A stretch of 64,000 bases of DNA, taken from assembly GCF_900102745.1 (NCBI RefSeq), contig NZ_FMZF01000001.1:868001-932000 (forward strand). The letters run 5' to 3'. The notes below the pieces were generated by a model that saw only the letters and a program-made list of their open reading frames with translations, made no database searches and had not been told where the DNA came from. The position numbers and the translations under genes are program-made. This DNA comes from Geodermatophilus telluris. GTDB lineage: Bacteria; Actinomycetota; Actinomycetes; Mycobacteriales; Geodermatophilaceae. Shown here one piece after another: positions 15,043-23,111 of the stretch (position 1 is its first letter; every line of letters starts with the position of its first letter).

Positions 15043-16557
15043 TCAGAAGGCCAGCGCCGTCCCGGGGTCGGACAGCAGCGCGCCGACGTCGGCCAGGAAC
15101 CGGGAGCCCAGCTCCCCGTCGACGATCCGGTGGTCGAACGACAGCGCCAGCTGGGTCACCTGCCGCGGCCGCACCTTCCCCTTGTGCACCCACGGCAGCT
15201 CGCGGACCGCGCCGAAGGCGAGGATCGCCGACTCGCCGGGGTTGAGGATCGGCGTCCCGGTGTCGACGCCGAAGACACCGACGTTGGTGATGGTGATCGT
15301 GCCGCCGGTCATGTCGCCCGGCGCCGTCCGCCCGGCCCGGGCCGTCTCGGTCAGCTCGGTCAGCGCGGCCGCGAGCTCGGCCAGCGAGAGCCGGCCGGCG
15401 TCCTTGACGTTGGGCACGAGCAGACCGCGCGGGGTGGCCGCGGCGATGCCCAGGTTGACCTGCCCGTGGACGACGATCTCCTGCGCCGCCTCGTCCCACG
15501 AGCTGTTGACCATCGGGTGCCGGCGCGCGGCCAGCAGCAGCGCCTTGGCCACGAACAGCAGCGGGCTCACCTTGACGCCGGCGAACTCCGGGCGGGCGGC
15601 GATCCGCTGCCGCAGCTTCATCATCCGCGTGACGTCGACGGTGAGGAACTCGGTGACGTGCGGCGCGGTGAAGGCGCTGGCCACCATCGCCTGGGCGGTC
15701 GCCCGCCGCACGCCCTTGACCGGCACCCGCTGCTCGCCGGCGGTCGCCACGGGCGCGGCGGCGACGACGGCATCAGGGACGGCCTCGGGCGCGGGCCCGG
15801 CCGCGGCGGCGGTGACGTCCTCGCGGGTGATGACCCCGCCGGCGCCGGTGCCGGTCAGCGCGGCGAGGTCGACGCCGAGGTCCTTGGCCAGCTTGCGCAC
15901 CGGGGGCTTGGCCAGCGGGCGCAGCCGGCCGCGGCCCGGGGCGGCCCCGAGCGCGGTGGCGGCCTCCTCGGCCGCGGCGTGCGCCTCGGCCTGCCGCCCG
16001 ACCTCCAGGCCGCCGTGGCGCACCGGCTTGACGGTCATGTCCGGGGCGGTGGCCAGCAGCGGCGGCCGGTCCTGACCGCCGGAGCCGTAGTCGGCACCGG
16101 GGGTGGCCGCCGGTCGCGCGGGCGGCGGGCCCCCGCGGCGCGGGCGACGGCGGGCCTCGGTGGTGCGCGGCCCGTAGCCGACCAGCACCGCCGTCCGGCC
16201 GCCCGGTGCCGCACCGCCGATCAGCCCCGCGGCGGGCTCGGCGGACTCGGCCGGCCCACCGGCGGCGGCCTCGGCACCCGCACCGGCCGGCGCCGGGGCC
16301 GCGGCGGGGGCGTCGGCGCCGTCGTCGATGGTGATGATCGGCGTGCCGACGTCGACGGTGGTGCCCGCCTCGAACAGCAGCGCGGTCACCGTGCCGGCGT
16401 AGGGCGAGGGCAGCTCGACGGCGGCCTTGGCCGTCTCCACCTCGCACAGCGGCTGGTTGACCGTGACCGTGTCGCCGACGGCGACCAGCCACTGCAGGAT
16501 CTCGCCGTCGGTGAGGCCCTCACCGACGTCGGGCAGCTTGAACTGACGCAGGGCCAT
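15043..16557 (-). CDS. bkdC: 2-oxo acid dehydrogenase E2 (dihydrolipoyl acyltransferase)
   Basis: A 504-residue core enzyme that moves the acyl group from lipoate to CoA. Domains: one lipoyl domain (about 1-80, with Lys44 in VETAKAAVELPSPYAGTV), a long Ala/Pro/Gly linker, a peripheral subunit-binding domain (about 220-258, VRKLAKDLGVDLAALTGTG), a second linker, and a catalytic domain from about 285. The catalytic motif SFDHRIVDG supplies His476 and Asp480. It is third in the E1alpha-E1beta-E2 operon, 4 nt after E1beta (TGAGGACATG). Branched-chain specificity is inferred from the E1 sequences and the Lrp neighbour; a pyruvate complex is possible. No E3 gene is nearby. Confidence 0.92.
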   Translation of the reverse strand: MALRQFKLPDVGEGLTDGEILQWLVAVGDTVTVNQPLCEVETAKAAVELPSPYAGTVTALLFEAGTTVDVGTPIITIDDGADAPAAAPAPAGAGAEAAAGGPAESAEPAAGLIGGAAPGGRTAVLVGYGPRTTEARRRPRRGGPPPARPAATPGADYGSGGQDRPPLLATAPDMTVKPVRHGGLEVGRQAEAHAAAEEAATALGAAPGRGRLRPLAKPPVRKLAKDLGVDLAALTGTGAGGVITREDVTAAAAGPAPEAVPDAVVAAAPVATAGEQRVPVKGVRRATAQAMVASAFTAPHVTEFLTVDVTRMMKLRQRIAARPEFAGVKVSPLLFVAKALLLAARRHPMVNSSWDEAAQEIVVHGQVNLGIAAATPRGLLVPNVKDAGRLSLAELAAALTELTETARAGRTAPGDMTGGTITITNVGVFGVDTGTPILNPGESAILAFGAVRELPWVHKGKVRPRQVTQLALSFDHRIVDGELGSRFLADVGALLSDPGTALAF

Positions 16558-16561
16558 GTCC

Positions 16562-17539
16562 TCAGAACCCCATCACGCGGTCGACGGCGTCGAGCACCCG
16601 GTCGAGGTCGGGGAGGTACTCCTCCTCGAGCTTCGACGGCGGGTAGGGCGTGTCGTAGCCGCCCACCCGCAGCACCGGGGCCTCCAGGGAGTGGAAGCAG
16701 GTCTCGGTCACGCGGGCGGCGATCTCCGCCCCGAGGCCCAGGGTGACCGGCGCCTCGTGGACGACGACGCAGCGCCCGGTGCGCCGCACCGAGTCGAACA
16801 CCGGCTCGAGGTCGAGCGGGCTGATCGTGCGCAGGTCGACCACCTCCACCGAGCGGCCCTCCTCCGCGGCGGCCTCGGCGGCCTGCAGCGCCGTCTTCAC
16901 CATCGGGCCGTAGGCCAGCACGGTGACGTCGTCGCCGCCGCGGACCACCCGCGAGGCGAACAGCGGGCCGGGCGTGGCGCCGGTGTCGACCTCGGCCTTC
17001 TCCCAGTACCGCCGCTTGGGCTCGAGGAAGACGATCGGGTCGGGGTGGGCGACGGCCTGCTGGATGCCCCAGTAGGCGTCCACCGGGTTGCTGACCGCGA
17101 CCACCTTCAGGCCCGGCGTGTGCGCGAAGTAGGCCTCGGGGCTCTCGCTGTGGTGCTCGACCGCGCCGATGCCGCCGCCGAAGGGGATGCGGATGACGAT
17201 CGGCATCGGCAGCCGGCCCCGCGAGCGGGCGTGGATCTTGGCCACCTGGGTGACGATCTGGTTGTAGGCGGGGAAGACGAACCCGTCGAACTGGATCTCG
17301 CACACCGGTCGGTAACCGCGCATGGCCAGGCCGACGGCGGTGCCCAGGATGCCGGCCTCGGCCAGCGGGGTGTCGACGACGCGGTCCTCGCCGAAGTCCT
17401 TCTGCAGGCCGTCGGTGATCCGGAAGACCCCGCCGAGCCGGCCGATGTCCTCGCCCATGAGCACGACCTTGGCGTCGTCCTCCATGGCCCGGCGCAGGCC
17501 GAGGTTGAGGGCCTTGCCGATGGTGAGCGTCTCGGCCAT
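16562..17539 (-). CDS. bkdB: 2-oxo acid dehydrogenase E1 beta subunit
   Basis: A 325-residue transketolase-like subunit that completes the thiamine-diphosphate site of E1. Signatures include VVLMGEDIGRLGGVFRITDGL, DTPLAEAGILGTAVGLAMRG with the conserved Glu that activates thiamine diphosphate, and the C-terminal VVVHEAPVTLGLGAEIAARV. The ATG shares its A with the E1alpha stop (TGATG), so translation is coupled. The segment HHSESPEAYFAHTPGLKVV is well conserved in branched-chain E1beta proteins. Confidence 0.93.
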   Translation of the reverse strand: MAETLTIGKALNLGLRRAMEDDAKVVLMGEDIGRLGGVFRITDGLQKDFGEDRVVDTPLAEAGILGTAVGLAMRGYRPVCEIQFDGFVFPAYNQIVTQVAKIHARSRGRLPMPIVIRIPFGGGIGAVEHHSESPEAYFAHTPGLKVVAVSNPVDAYWGIQQAVAHPDPIVFLEPKRRYWEKAEVDTGATPGPLFASRVVRGGDDVTVLAYGPMVKTALQAAEAAAEEGRSVEVVDLRTISPLDLEPVFDSVRRTGRCVVVHEAPVTLGLGAEIAARVTETCFHSLEAPVLRVGGYDTPYPPSKLEEEYLPDLDRVLDAVDRVMGF

Positions 17540-18678
17540 CAGTGACCACTCCCCTCGAAGGAGGCCTGGTAGGCCTCGAACTCCGCCTGCTGCGCGGCCA
17601 GGGGCGGCGTCTGCTCGGCGTAGACCTGGTCGAACATCGCCGTGCCCGGCGGGTCGGGCATCTCCACGGTGCCCGTGCGGATCCGCTTCGCCAGCTCGTC
17701 GGCCTCGGCCTCGACGGCGTCGAAGAAGGCGGCGTCGGCGACGCCGCTGCGCGACAGGTACGCCTTGACGCGGGCGATCGGGTCGCGCAGCTTCCACTCC
17801 TCCAGCTCGCTGGCCAGCCGGTAGCGGGTGGGGTCGTCGGAGGTCGTGTGCGCGCCCATCCGGTAGGTGAACGCCTCGATGAACGTCGGCCCCTGGCCCT
17901 CGCGGGCGGCGGCCAGCGCCGCGCGGGTCACGGCGAGCACGGCGAGGACGTCGTTGCCGTCGACGCGGACGCCGGGGAAGCCGAAGCCGGCCGCCCGCTG
18001 GTACAGCGGCACCCGTGTCTGGCGCTCCAGCGGGACGCTGATCGCGTACTGGTTGTTCTGGCAGAAGAAGACGACCGGGGCGGAGAAGCTGGCCGCCCAG
18101 ATCATCGCCTCGTTGACCTCGCCCTGACTGGTGGCGCCGTCGCCGAGGAAGGCCAGCGCGGCGCTCTCGGCGCCGTCGCGCTGCAGGCCCATGGCGTAGC
18201 CGGTGGCGTGCAGGCACTGGGCGCCGATGACGACGGTGTAGAGGTTGAACGCCGTCGCGACGGGGTCCCAGCCGCCGTTGTCGACACCGCGGAACAGGCT
18301 GATGACGTGCAGCGGGTCGACGCCGCGGGTCCAGGCCACGCCGTGCTCGCGGTAGGTGGGGAAGGCGACGTCGCCGTCGGCCAGCGCGCGGCCGGCGCCG
18401 ATCTGGGCGGCCTCCTGGCCGAGCAGCGAGGCCCAGATGCCGAGCTCGCCCTGGCGCTGCAGGGCGGTCGCCTCGACGTCCCACCGGCGCACCAGCACCA
18501 GGTCGCGGTAGAGGTCGCGCAGCTCCTCGGCGGAGACGTCGATCGCGTAGTCGGGGTGCTCCACCCGCTCGCCCTCCGGCGTCAGCAGCTGGACGAGGTC
18601 GGGCTGGGCCGGGAGGTGGGGCGCTGCCGCCCCCGGTACGGGGTCGACCACCTCGGTGGTCGCGCTGGACACGCTCAC
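17539..18678 (-). CDS. bkdA: 2-oxo acid dehydrogenase E1 alpha subunit
   Basis: A 379-residue thiamine-diphosphate enzyme that decarboxylates the 2-oxo acid. The cofactor motif is FLGDGATSQGEVNEAMIWAA ending at CQNNQYAIS, and the conserved loop RMGAHTTSDDPTRYR is the region phosphorylated in eukaryotic homologues. The HTTSDDPTRYR form favours branched-chain over pyruvate substrates. The GTG at 18678 has GAGGAGGA just upstream. It is first in the operon and divergent from an Lrp regulator, 217 bp away, which is the usual arrangement for branched-chain 2-oxo acid degradation. Confidence 0.93.
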   Translation of the reverse strand: MSVSSATTEVVDPVPGAAAPHLPAQPDLVQLLTPEGERVEHPDYAIDVSAEELRDLYRDLVLVRRWDVEATALQRQGELGIWASLLGQEAAQIGAGRALADGDVAFPTYREHGVAWTRGVDPLHVISLFRGVDNGGWDPVATAFNLYTVVIGAQCLHATGYAMGLQRDGAESAALAFLGDGATSQGEVNEAMIWAASFSAPVVFFCQNNQYAISVPLERQTRVPLYQRAAGFGFPGVRVDGNDVLAVLAVTRAALAAAREGQGPTFIEAFTYRMGAHTTSDDPTRYRLASELEEWKLRDPIARVKAYLSRSGVADAAFFDAVEAEADELAKRIRTGTVEMPDPPGTAMFDQVYAEQTPPLAAQQAEFEAYQASFEGSGH

Positions 18679-18768
18679 GTGCTCCTCCTCGCCGTCGTCC
18701 GCGGGCCACCGGGGTCACCGGTCGGGCTCGCGGGATGGGACGTCCTGCGGCGCCCGGGTGTGGCGCCA

Positions 18769-18889
18769 CTCACACATCGTGGCACGGCCCGCGTGTGAGC
18801 GAGCACACCACCACCCGGTCGGTGTGCGCAAGTCCCCGGAGCGGAGTTGAGCAGGATGTGGTGACCGCGGGGCGCTGCGGTGTCAGACT
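18769..18889. promoter_or_regulatory. Bkd-Lrp divergent control region
   Basis: The gap carries several GTGTG/CACAC boxes: CTCACAC at 18769-18775 opposite GTGTGAG at 18793-18799, then GAGCACACC and GGTCGGTGTGCGC. Repeated half-sites of this kind suit cooperative Lrp binding. CAGACT at 18884-18889 lies 6 nt before the Lrp start and may be its -10. Confidence 0.55.
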
Positions 18890-18895
18890 GACGCC

Positions 18896-19399
18896 GTGCC
18901 CGCGCCCCCGGACCGCCTGGACGCCACCGACGCACGCCTGCTGCAGGCCCTCGGCACCGACCCGCGCGCCACCGTGATGGCGCTGTCGCAGCGGCTGGGA
19001 CTGGCCCGCAACACCGTGCAGGCGCGGCTGGCCCGCCTGGAGGCCGGCGGGGTGCTGGCGCCGTTCGAGTCCCGGGTGCGCCCCGAGGCGCTGGGCTACC
19101 GGCTCTCGGCCTACGTGACCGTGCAGGTGGTGCAGCGCGGCCTGGAGGAGGTCGCGGCCGCCCTGGCCGCGCTCCCCGAGGTGCTCGAGGTGACCGCGCT
19201 GTCGGGCGCGGCCGACCTGCTGGTGCGGGTGGTGGCCGTCGACGCCGACGACCTGTGGCGGCTGACCGAGCAGGTGCTCGCGCTGCCCGGCGTCCAGCGG
19301 ACCGACACCGCGCTCGCGCTGCGCCGCTACGTCGACCACCGGATGGGCCCGCTGCTGGAGCGGGCGGCCGGTGCCGACCAGCACCCTCCGGTGGGGTAG
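18896..19399 (+). CDS. Lrp/AsnC-family regulator, likely of the bkd operon
   Basis: A 167-residue regulator. Residues about 5-60 are the helix-turn-helix (LDATDARLLQALGTDPRATV, then LGLARNTVQARLARLEAGGVL). The C-terminal RAM domain follows, with AYVTVQVVQRGLEEVAAALAALPEV and the ligand-contact region TALSGAADLLVRVVAVD. Lrp proteins of this type respond to branched-chain amino acids or their keto acids. GTG start with CAGACT 6 nt upstream and no ribosome site, so the mRNA is probably leaderless. It is divergent from E1alpha. Confidence 0.92.
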   Translation: MPAPPDRLDATDARLLQALGTDPRATVMALSQRLGLARNTVQARLARLEAGGVLAPFESRVRPEALGYRLSAYVTVQVVQRGLEEVAAALAALPEVLEVTALSGAADLLVRVVAVDADDLWRLTEQVLALPGVQRTDTALALRRYVDHRMGPLLERAAGADQHPPVG

Positions 19400-19408
19400 G
19401 GAGGGCGG

Positions 19409-20485
19409 GTGCCGACCCCGCTGCCCGACCTGCTCGCCGAGCTCCTGCGCGCCTACGGCCCCTGCGGCGAGGAGGGCGCGGTGCGTGACGTCGTCCGCCG
19501 CGAGCTCGAGCCGCTGGCCGACGAGGTGGCGGTCGACGCCGCGGGCAACCTGGTCGCCCTCGTGCACGGGACGGACCGGTCCGCCCCGCCGGTCCGGGTG
19601 ACGGCGCACCTCGACGAGCTGTCGATGGTCGTCAAGCGGGTCGAGCCCGACGGCACGCTCCGGGTCAACTCCCTCGGCGTCATGTACCCGGGCAACTTCG
19701 GCCTGGGGCCGGTCGCCGTGCTCGGCCGGCGGGAGACGCTGACCGGCGTGCTCACCCTCGGGTCGGAGCACACCACGCCGGAGAGCCCGCGGATCTGGCA
19801 GACCAAGCCCGACGGCGGCGACCAGGCGATGGACTGGACGCACGTGTACGTCTTCACCGGCCGGTCCGCCGACGACCTCGCCGCCGCGGGCGTCCACCCC
19901 GGGACCCGCGTGTGCGTGCACGCCGACCGGCGGGAGCTCACCACGGTGGGCGACTTCCTGGGGTCGTGGTTCCTCGACGACCGGGCGGCGCTGACCGCGC
20001 TGGTCGCGGCGGCGCGGCTGCTGCGCGCCGACGGCGGCCGGCCGCCCGGCGACGTCTACCTGGTGGCCACCTCGAGCGAGGAGATGGGCGGCATCGGCGC
20101 CCTGCACGCCAGCCGCACGCTGCCCGGCGACCTCACCCTGGCCCTCGACGTCGGCCCCGCGGAGGCGGAGTACCAGGTGACCGTGGACGGCGGGCCGGTG
20201 GTCGCCTACGCCGACGATGCCGTCGTCTACGACCGCGCCGTCGCCGACGCGCTCGTCGACGTCGGCCGGGAGCTGGGTCTGGACCCGCAGACGGCGGTGT
20301 GGCAGTCCTTCGACTCCGACGCCTCGCAGGCCAAGGCCGCGGGCCTGACGGCGCGCGCGGCCCTGCTCAGCCTGCCCACGCTGAGCACGCACGGCTACGA
20401 GGTGCTGCACAGCGGCACGGTCGACCGGACCGCCCGGCTGCTGGCCGCCTTCCTCGCCCGGCCGGTCCCGCCGGTCAGCGGCTGA
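19409..20485 (+). CDS. M42-family metallopeptidase
   Basis: A 358-residue cytosolic aminopeptidase-like protein related to the tetrahedral TET/glutamyl aminopeptidases. Metal and catalytic motifs are visible: TAHLDELSMVV, the long insert with a second Asp in GSWFLDDRAALTAL, and the general-base pair in VATSSEEMGGIGA, then DVGPAE and a final His in LSTHGYEVLH. It should trim N-terminal residues from peptides using two divalent metals. TAGGGA containing the Lrp stop lies 6 nt before its GTG. The last 11 bp overlap the convergent DUF3253 gene. Confidence 0.88.
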   Translation: MPTPLPDLLAELLRAYGPCGEEGAVRDVVRRELEPLADEVAVDAAGNLVALVHGTDRSAPPVRVTAHLDELSMVVKRVEPDGTLRVNSLGVMYPGNFGLGPVAVLGRRETLTGVLTLGSEHTTPESPRIWQTKPDGGDQAMDWTHVYVFTGRSADDLAAAGVHPGTRVCVHADRRELTTVGDFLGSWFLDDRAALTALVAAARLLRADGGRPPGDVYLVATSSEEMGGIGALHASRTLPGDLTLALDVGPAEAEYQVTVDGGPVVAYADDAVVYDRAVADALVDVGRELGLDPQTAVWQSFDSDASQAKAAGLTARAALLSLPTLSTHGYEVLHSGTVDRTARLLAAFLARPVPPVSG

Positions 20486-20729
20486 CCCGGCGCACCCGCA
20501 CCGGGCCGCGGGCGGTGCCGACGTCGACCACCGCGCCGCGCTGGGTCACCTCGACCGTGCCGCGCTCCGCCAGCCGGCCGGCCGCGGCGCGGGCCTCCGG
20601 CATCAGGTCGCGCCAGCCCTCCGGGGCCACCGCGCGGGCCGCCTCCGACGGGCAGATCGTCGCGCCGGGCGTCCGGGCGTCGAGCAGCGCCTCGATCGCG
20701 CGCTCGAGCGCGGCGCCGGCGTCGTCCAC
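20475..20729 (-). CDS. DUF3253 protein
   Basis: An 84-residue protein that I recognise as DUF3253 by RTPGATICPSEAARAVAP, WRDLMPEARAAAGRLAERG and VEVTQRGAVVDV followed by GPVRVRRV. The predicted fold is a small winged helix with a beta hairpin; no biochemical role is established. The GTG at 20729 is chosen because the conserved region begins about 10 residues in and a CACAGT hexamer sits 6 nt upstream. It ends 11 bp inside the convergent M42 peptidase gene. Confidence 0.85.
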   Translation of the reverse strand: MDDAGAALERAIEALLDARTPGATICPSEAARAVAPEGWRDLMPEARAAAGRLAERGTVEVTQRGAVVDVGTARGPVRVRRVSR

Positions 20730-20783
20730 TCCCCCACTGTGCCCCCGTTTGCCCTGGTGAGCGCGGCGGGTACCGCGGGCGGC

Positions 20784-21302
20784 ATGGCGAGACGCACTCC
20801 CGTGGGGACGTTCGGCAAGGGCAGGCGGGGCATCACCACGCTCGGCTGGGCGGTGCGCGGCGCGGCGGCCGGGGCGGCCGGGACCACGGCGCTCAACGCC
20901 GTCACCTACCTCGACATGGTCGTCCGCGGCCGCGGCACCAGCTCGACGCCGGAGCAGACCGTGGAGAGGCTCGCGGAGAAGGCGCACGTGCCCATCCCCG
21001 GCGACGAGGAGCACCGGTCGAACCGGGTCCAGGGGCTGGGGCCGATGACCGGGCTGGTCGCCGGCGTCGGCGTGGGCGTCGTCGTCGGGCTGCTGCGGGC
21101 CTCCGGCTTCCGGTCGCAGCCGCTGGTGGGCACGGCGCTCACCACGCTCGGCGTGCTCGTCGCGGCCAACGGGCCGATGACCGTGCTGGGCATCACCGAC
21201 CCGCGCTCGTGGTCGGCCACCGACTGGGCCAGCGACCTCGTCCCGCACCTGGCCTACGGCGCCGTCGTCAAGACCACGATGGACGCCTTCGACCGCCTGT
21301 GA
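20784..21302 (+). CDS. Putative membrane protein, unknown function
   Basis: A 172-residue protein with about four hydrophobic stretches (AVRGAAAGAAGTTALNAVTY, GLVAGVGVGVVVGLL, LVGTALTTLGVLVAANG, and a weaker C-terminal one). Between the first two is a charged region, PEQTVERLAEKAHVPIPGDE. I do not recognise the family. The ATG at 20784 is chosen; an in-frame GTG at 20757 would add nine residues, and neither has a strong ribosome site. It lies between a divergent DUF3253 gene and a convergent serine hydrolase. Confidence 0.65.
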   Translation: MARRTPVGTFGKGRRGITTLGWAVRGAAAGAAGTTALNAVTYLDMVVRGRGTSSTPEQTVERLAEKAHVPIPGDEEHRSNRVQGLGPMTGLVAGVGVGVVVGLLRASGFRSQPLVGTALTTLGVLVAANGPMTVLGITDPRSWSATDWASDLVPHLAYGAVVKTTMDAFDRL

Positions 21303-21340
21303 GGACGTGCACTCCCGCGGGAGGGCGGCCGTTCCCTCAC
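21298..21340. terminator. Inverted repeat between convergent genes
   Basis: CTCCCGCGGGAG (21312-21323) is a perfect palindrome, and outer GTGAGG/CCTCAC (around 21298-21303 and 21335-21340) can pair so that both stop codons fall in the stem. The part GGGCGGCCGTTCC also occurs at the end of family A copy 2, so this may be a decayed relative. Confidence 0.45.
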
Positions 21341-22665
21341 GGCACCGACCAGCCGCCGGGGTCGACGCCGCCGGGGACGGGGGCGGCGGGGTCGTAGGGC
21401 GTGCGGGTGAAGACGAAGGTGCCCACGTCGAGGTGGTCGGCGGCGATCCGCAGCGGCTCGCCCGCGTAGTAGCCGTCCAGGCCCAGCCAGGTGCCGTCGC
21501 CACGCCGGCAGAAGCGGCTGGCCCGTCCCGGGCGCCCGGGCAGCGGCCCCAGGTGCAGCAGCCCGCCGGGCAGCGCGCGCAGCACCACCGGCGCCGGTCC
21601 CCAGTACCAGACGCCCAGCTGCTCCAGCGGCACCGGCGACGGCGCCGGCCGCCACGCCTCGACCACCCGCGGCTCGGCGGCCCGCAGGTCGGCGAGCAGG
21701 CCGGGGACCAGCACGTCCAGGCCGCTGGTGGTGTTGGCCAGCGAGACCCCGCCGGTGCCCTCCTCCCGGTCGACGAACACCCCGGCGAGGAAGCCGGGCA
21801 TCGAGCCGCCGTGGCCGGTCAGCGTGCGCCCGTCGACCCGCAGCACCTGCAGGCCCAGGCCGTAGGCCGACCAGGCGGGCGAGGACGGGTCGACGCCCGC
21901 GGGCACCGCCATCTCCTCCAACGTGGCCGGCGAGAGCACGTCGCCGGTGTCGCCGAGCAGGAAGGCCGCGAAACGGGCGAGGTCGGCGAGCGTGGCCCAC
22001 AGCTGCCCGGCGGCGGCCATCACGCCGGCGTCGTGCTCGGGCTCGGGCAGCACGACGTCGGCCCACGGGTGCACCGCCCACCCCTGCGCGGCGCGGCCGG
22101 ACGGGCGCGGCGTCGTCCGGGTCATCCCCAGCGGCGCGAGCACCTCGGCGGTGACGGCGTCCGCCCAGGACCGGCCGCGCAGCCGGGCCACCAGCTCACC
22201 GAGCAGGCCGAAGCCGAGGTTGGAGTAGTGGAAGCGGCGCGCCTCCCCCAGGACCACGTGCCCGCCGGCCAGGCCCAGGTCGGCCAGCGACCCGCCGGGC
22301 ACCCGCTCCCACCAGCCGCCCGGGCTCTCCGCGGCCGCGCCGGCGAGGTGGGAGAGCAGCTGGCCGACGCTGCGGTCGCCGAGCGGCGTGCCGGGCACGT
22401 GCCGGTCCAGCGGGTCGTCGAGCGCGAGCCGGCCCTCGTCGCGCAGCCGCAGCACGGCGACGGCGGTGACGGTCTTGCTGATCGACCCGAGCCGGTACTG
22501 GACGTCGGTGTGCGGCGCGGCGACGTCACCGCGACCCGCCGACCAGGCCAGCCCGCCGTCGCGGACCACCCCGGCCACCAGGCTCGGCGCCCGCCCGTCG
22601 CGCTGCACCCGGGCGGTGCGGGCGAGCAGGGTGCGGGCGGTCGCGGGCAGCACGGGCTCGGCCAT
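21337..22665 (-). CDS. Class C beta-lactamase-fold serine hydrolase
   Basis: A 442-residue penicillin-recognising hydrolase. The catalytic tetrad S-I-S-K has Ser61 and Lys64 (YRLGSISKTVTAVAVLRL); the second motif is YSN in FHYSNLGFGLLGE, and the third is the H-G-G form in LTGHGGSMPGFLAG. A C-terminal beta domain of about 120 residues is appended. There is no signal peptide, so it is likely a cytosolic esterase or peptidase rather than a secreted lactamase; the substrate is unknown. TACGGT stands 7 nt before the ATG at 22665, suggesting a leaderless mRNA despite a gene only 15 bp upstream. Confidence 0.87.
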   Translation of the reverse strand: MAEPVLPATARTLLARTARVQRDGRAPSLVAGVVRDGGLAWSAGRGDVAAPHTDVQYRLGSISKTVTAVAVLRLRDEGRLALDDPLDRHVPGTPLGDRSVGQLLSHLAGAAAESPGGWWERVPGGSLADLGLAGGHVVLGEARRFHYSNLGFGLLGELVARLRGRSWADAVTAEVLAPLGMTRTTPRPSGRAAQGWAVHPWADVVLPEPEHDAGVMAAAGQLWATLADLARFAAFLLGDTGDVLSPATLEEMAVPAGVDPSSPAWSAYGLGLQVLRVDGRTLTGHGGSMPGFLAGVFVDREEGTGGVSLANTTSGLDVLVPGLLADLRAAEPRVVEAWRPAPSPVPLEQLGVWYWGPAPVVLRALPGGLLHLGPLPGRPGRASRFCRRGDGTWLGLDGYYAGEPLRIAADHLDVGTFVFTRTPYDPAAPVPGGVDPGGWSVP

Positions 22666-22672
22666 GCCCGGA

Positions 22673-22678
22673 ACCGTA
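22673..22678 (-). promoter_or_regulatory. Candidate -10 hexamer TACGGT for the serine hydrolase
   Basis: On the minus strand TACGGT is 7 nt before the ATG at 22665, identical in sequence and spacing to the phosphatase promoter at 3282. It falls in the 15-bp gap after the DUF3817 stop. Confidence 0.5.
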
Positions 22679-22680
22679 GG

Positions 22681-22998
22681 TCAGGCCCGCGCGGGCACCC
22701 GCAACCGGCCGGTGCGCCCCGCCCAGCGCTCGAAGACCACGGTGGCCAGCGGCGGGACCGAGGCGGCCAGCGCGAGCAGCGTCGTCCACCGGGACCAGCC
22801 CAGCACCCGCGCCGCGGCCAGCGCGACGACCAGGTAGGCGACGAACACCGCCCCGTGCACCGGGCCGAAGAACTGCACGCCCGCCTCCGAGGTCTGCGGC
22901 ACGTACTTGACGTACATCCCGGCCAGGAGGCCCACCCAGGACAGGGCCTCGGCGACGGCGACGGCGCGGAAGGCGAGGGCGACGGTGCGCGGGTTCAT
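22681..22998 (-). CDS. DUF3817 integral membrane protein
   Basis: A 105-residue membrane protein with three hydrophobic segments (about 5-27, 42-64, 71-90). The stretch AEALSWVGLLAGMYVKYVP followed by FFGPVHGAVFVAYLVVAL is the DUF3817 signature found in actinobacteria and some firmicutes. Function is unknown. ATG start. It precedes the serine hydrolase by 15 bp on the same strand. Confidence 0.85.
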   Translation of the reverse strand: MNPRTVALAFRAVAVAEALSWVGLLAGMYVKYVPQTSEAGVQFFGPVHGAVFVAYLVVALAAARVLGWSRWTTLLALAASVPPLATVVFERWAGRTGRLRVPARA

Positions 22999-23040
22999 CG
23001 GGGGCGGGTCCTCCGGGGTCGAGCGGCTCTCCCCGCTCCA

Positions 23041-23070
23041 ACGGCGGGCCGCCCGCGGGTGTCCCGCCGT
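23041..23070 (-). terminator. Hairpin after the NlpC/P60 gene
   Basis: ACGGCGGG (23041-23048) and CCCGCCGT (23063-23070) form an 8-bp stem about 40 bp past the NlpC/P60 stop and just before the DUF3817 start. The intervening 23070-23111 holds a G/C run GGGGCCGGGGGGCCCCG but nothing else recognisable. Confidence 0.5.
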
Positions 23071-23111
23071 CCGGTGTGACCTGCGTGGCAGGGGCCGGGG
23101 GGCCCCGCCGC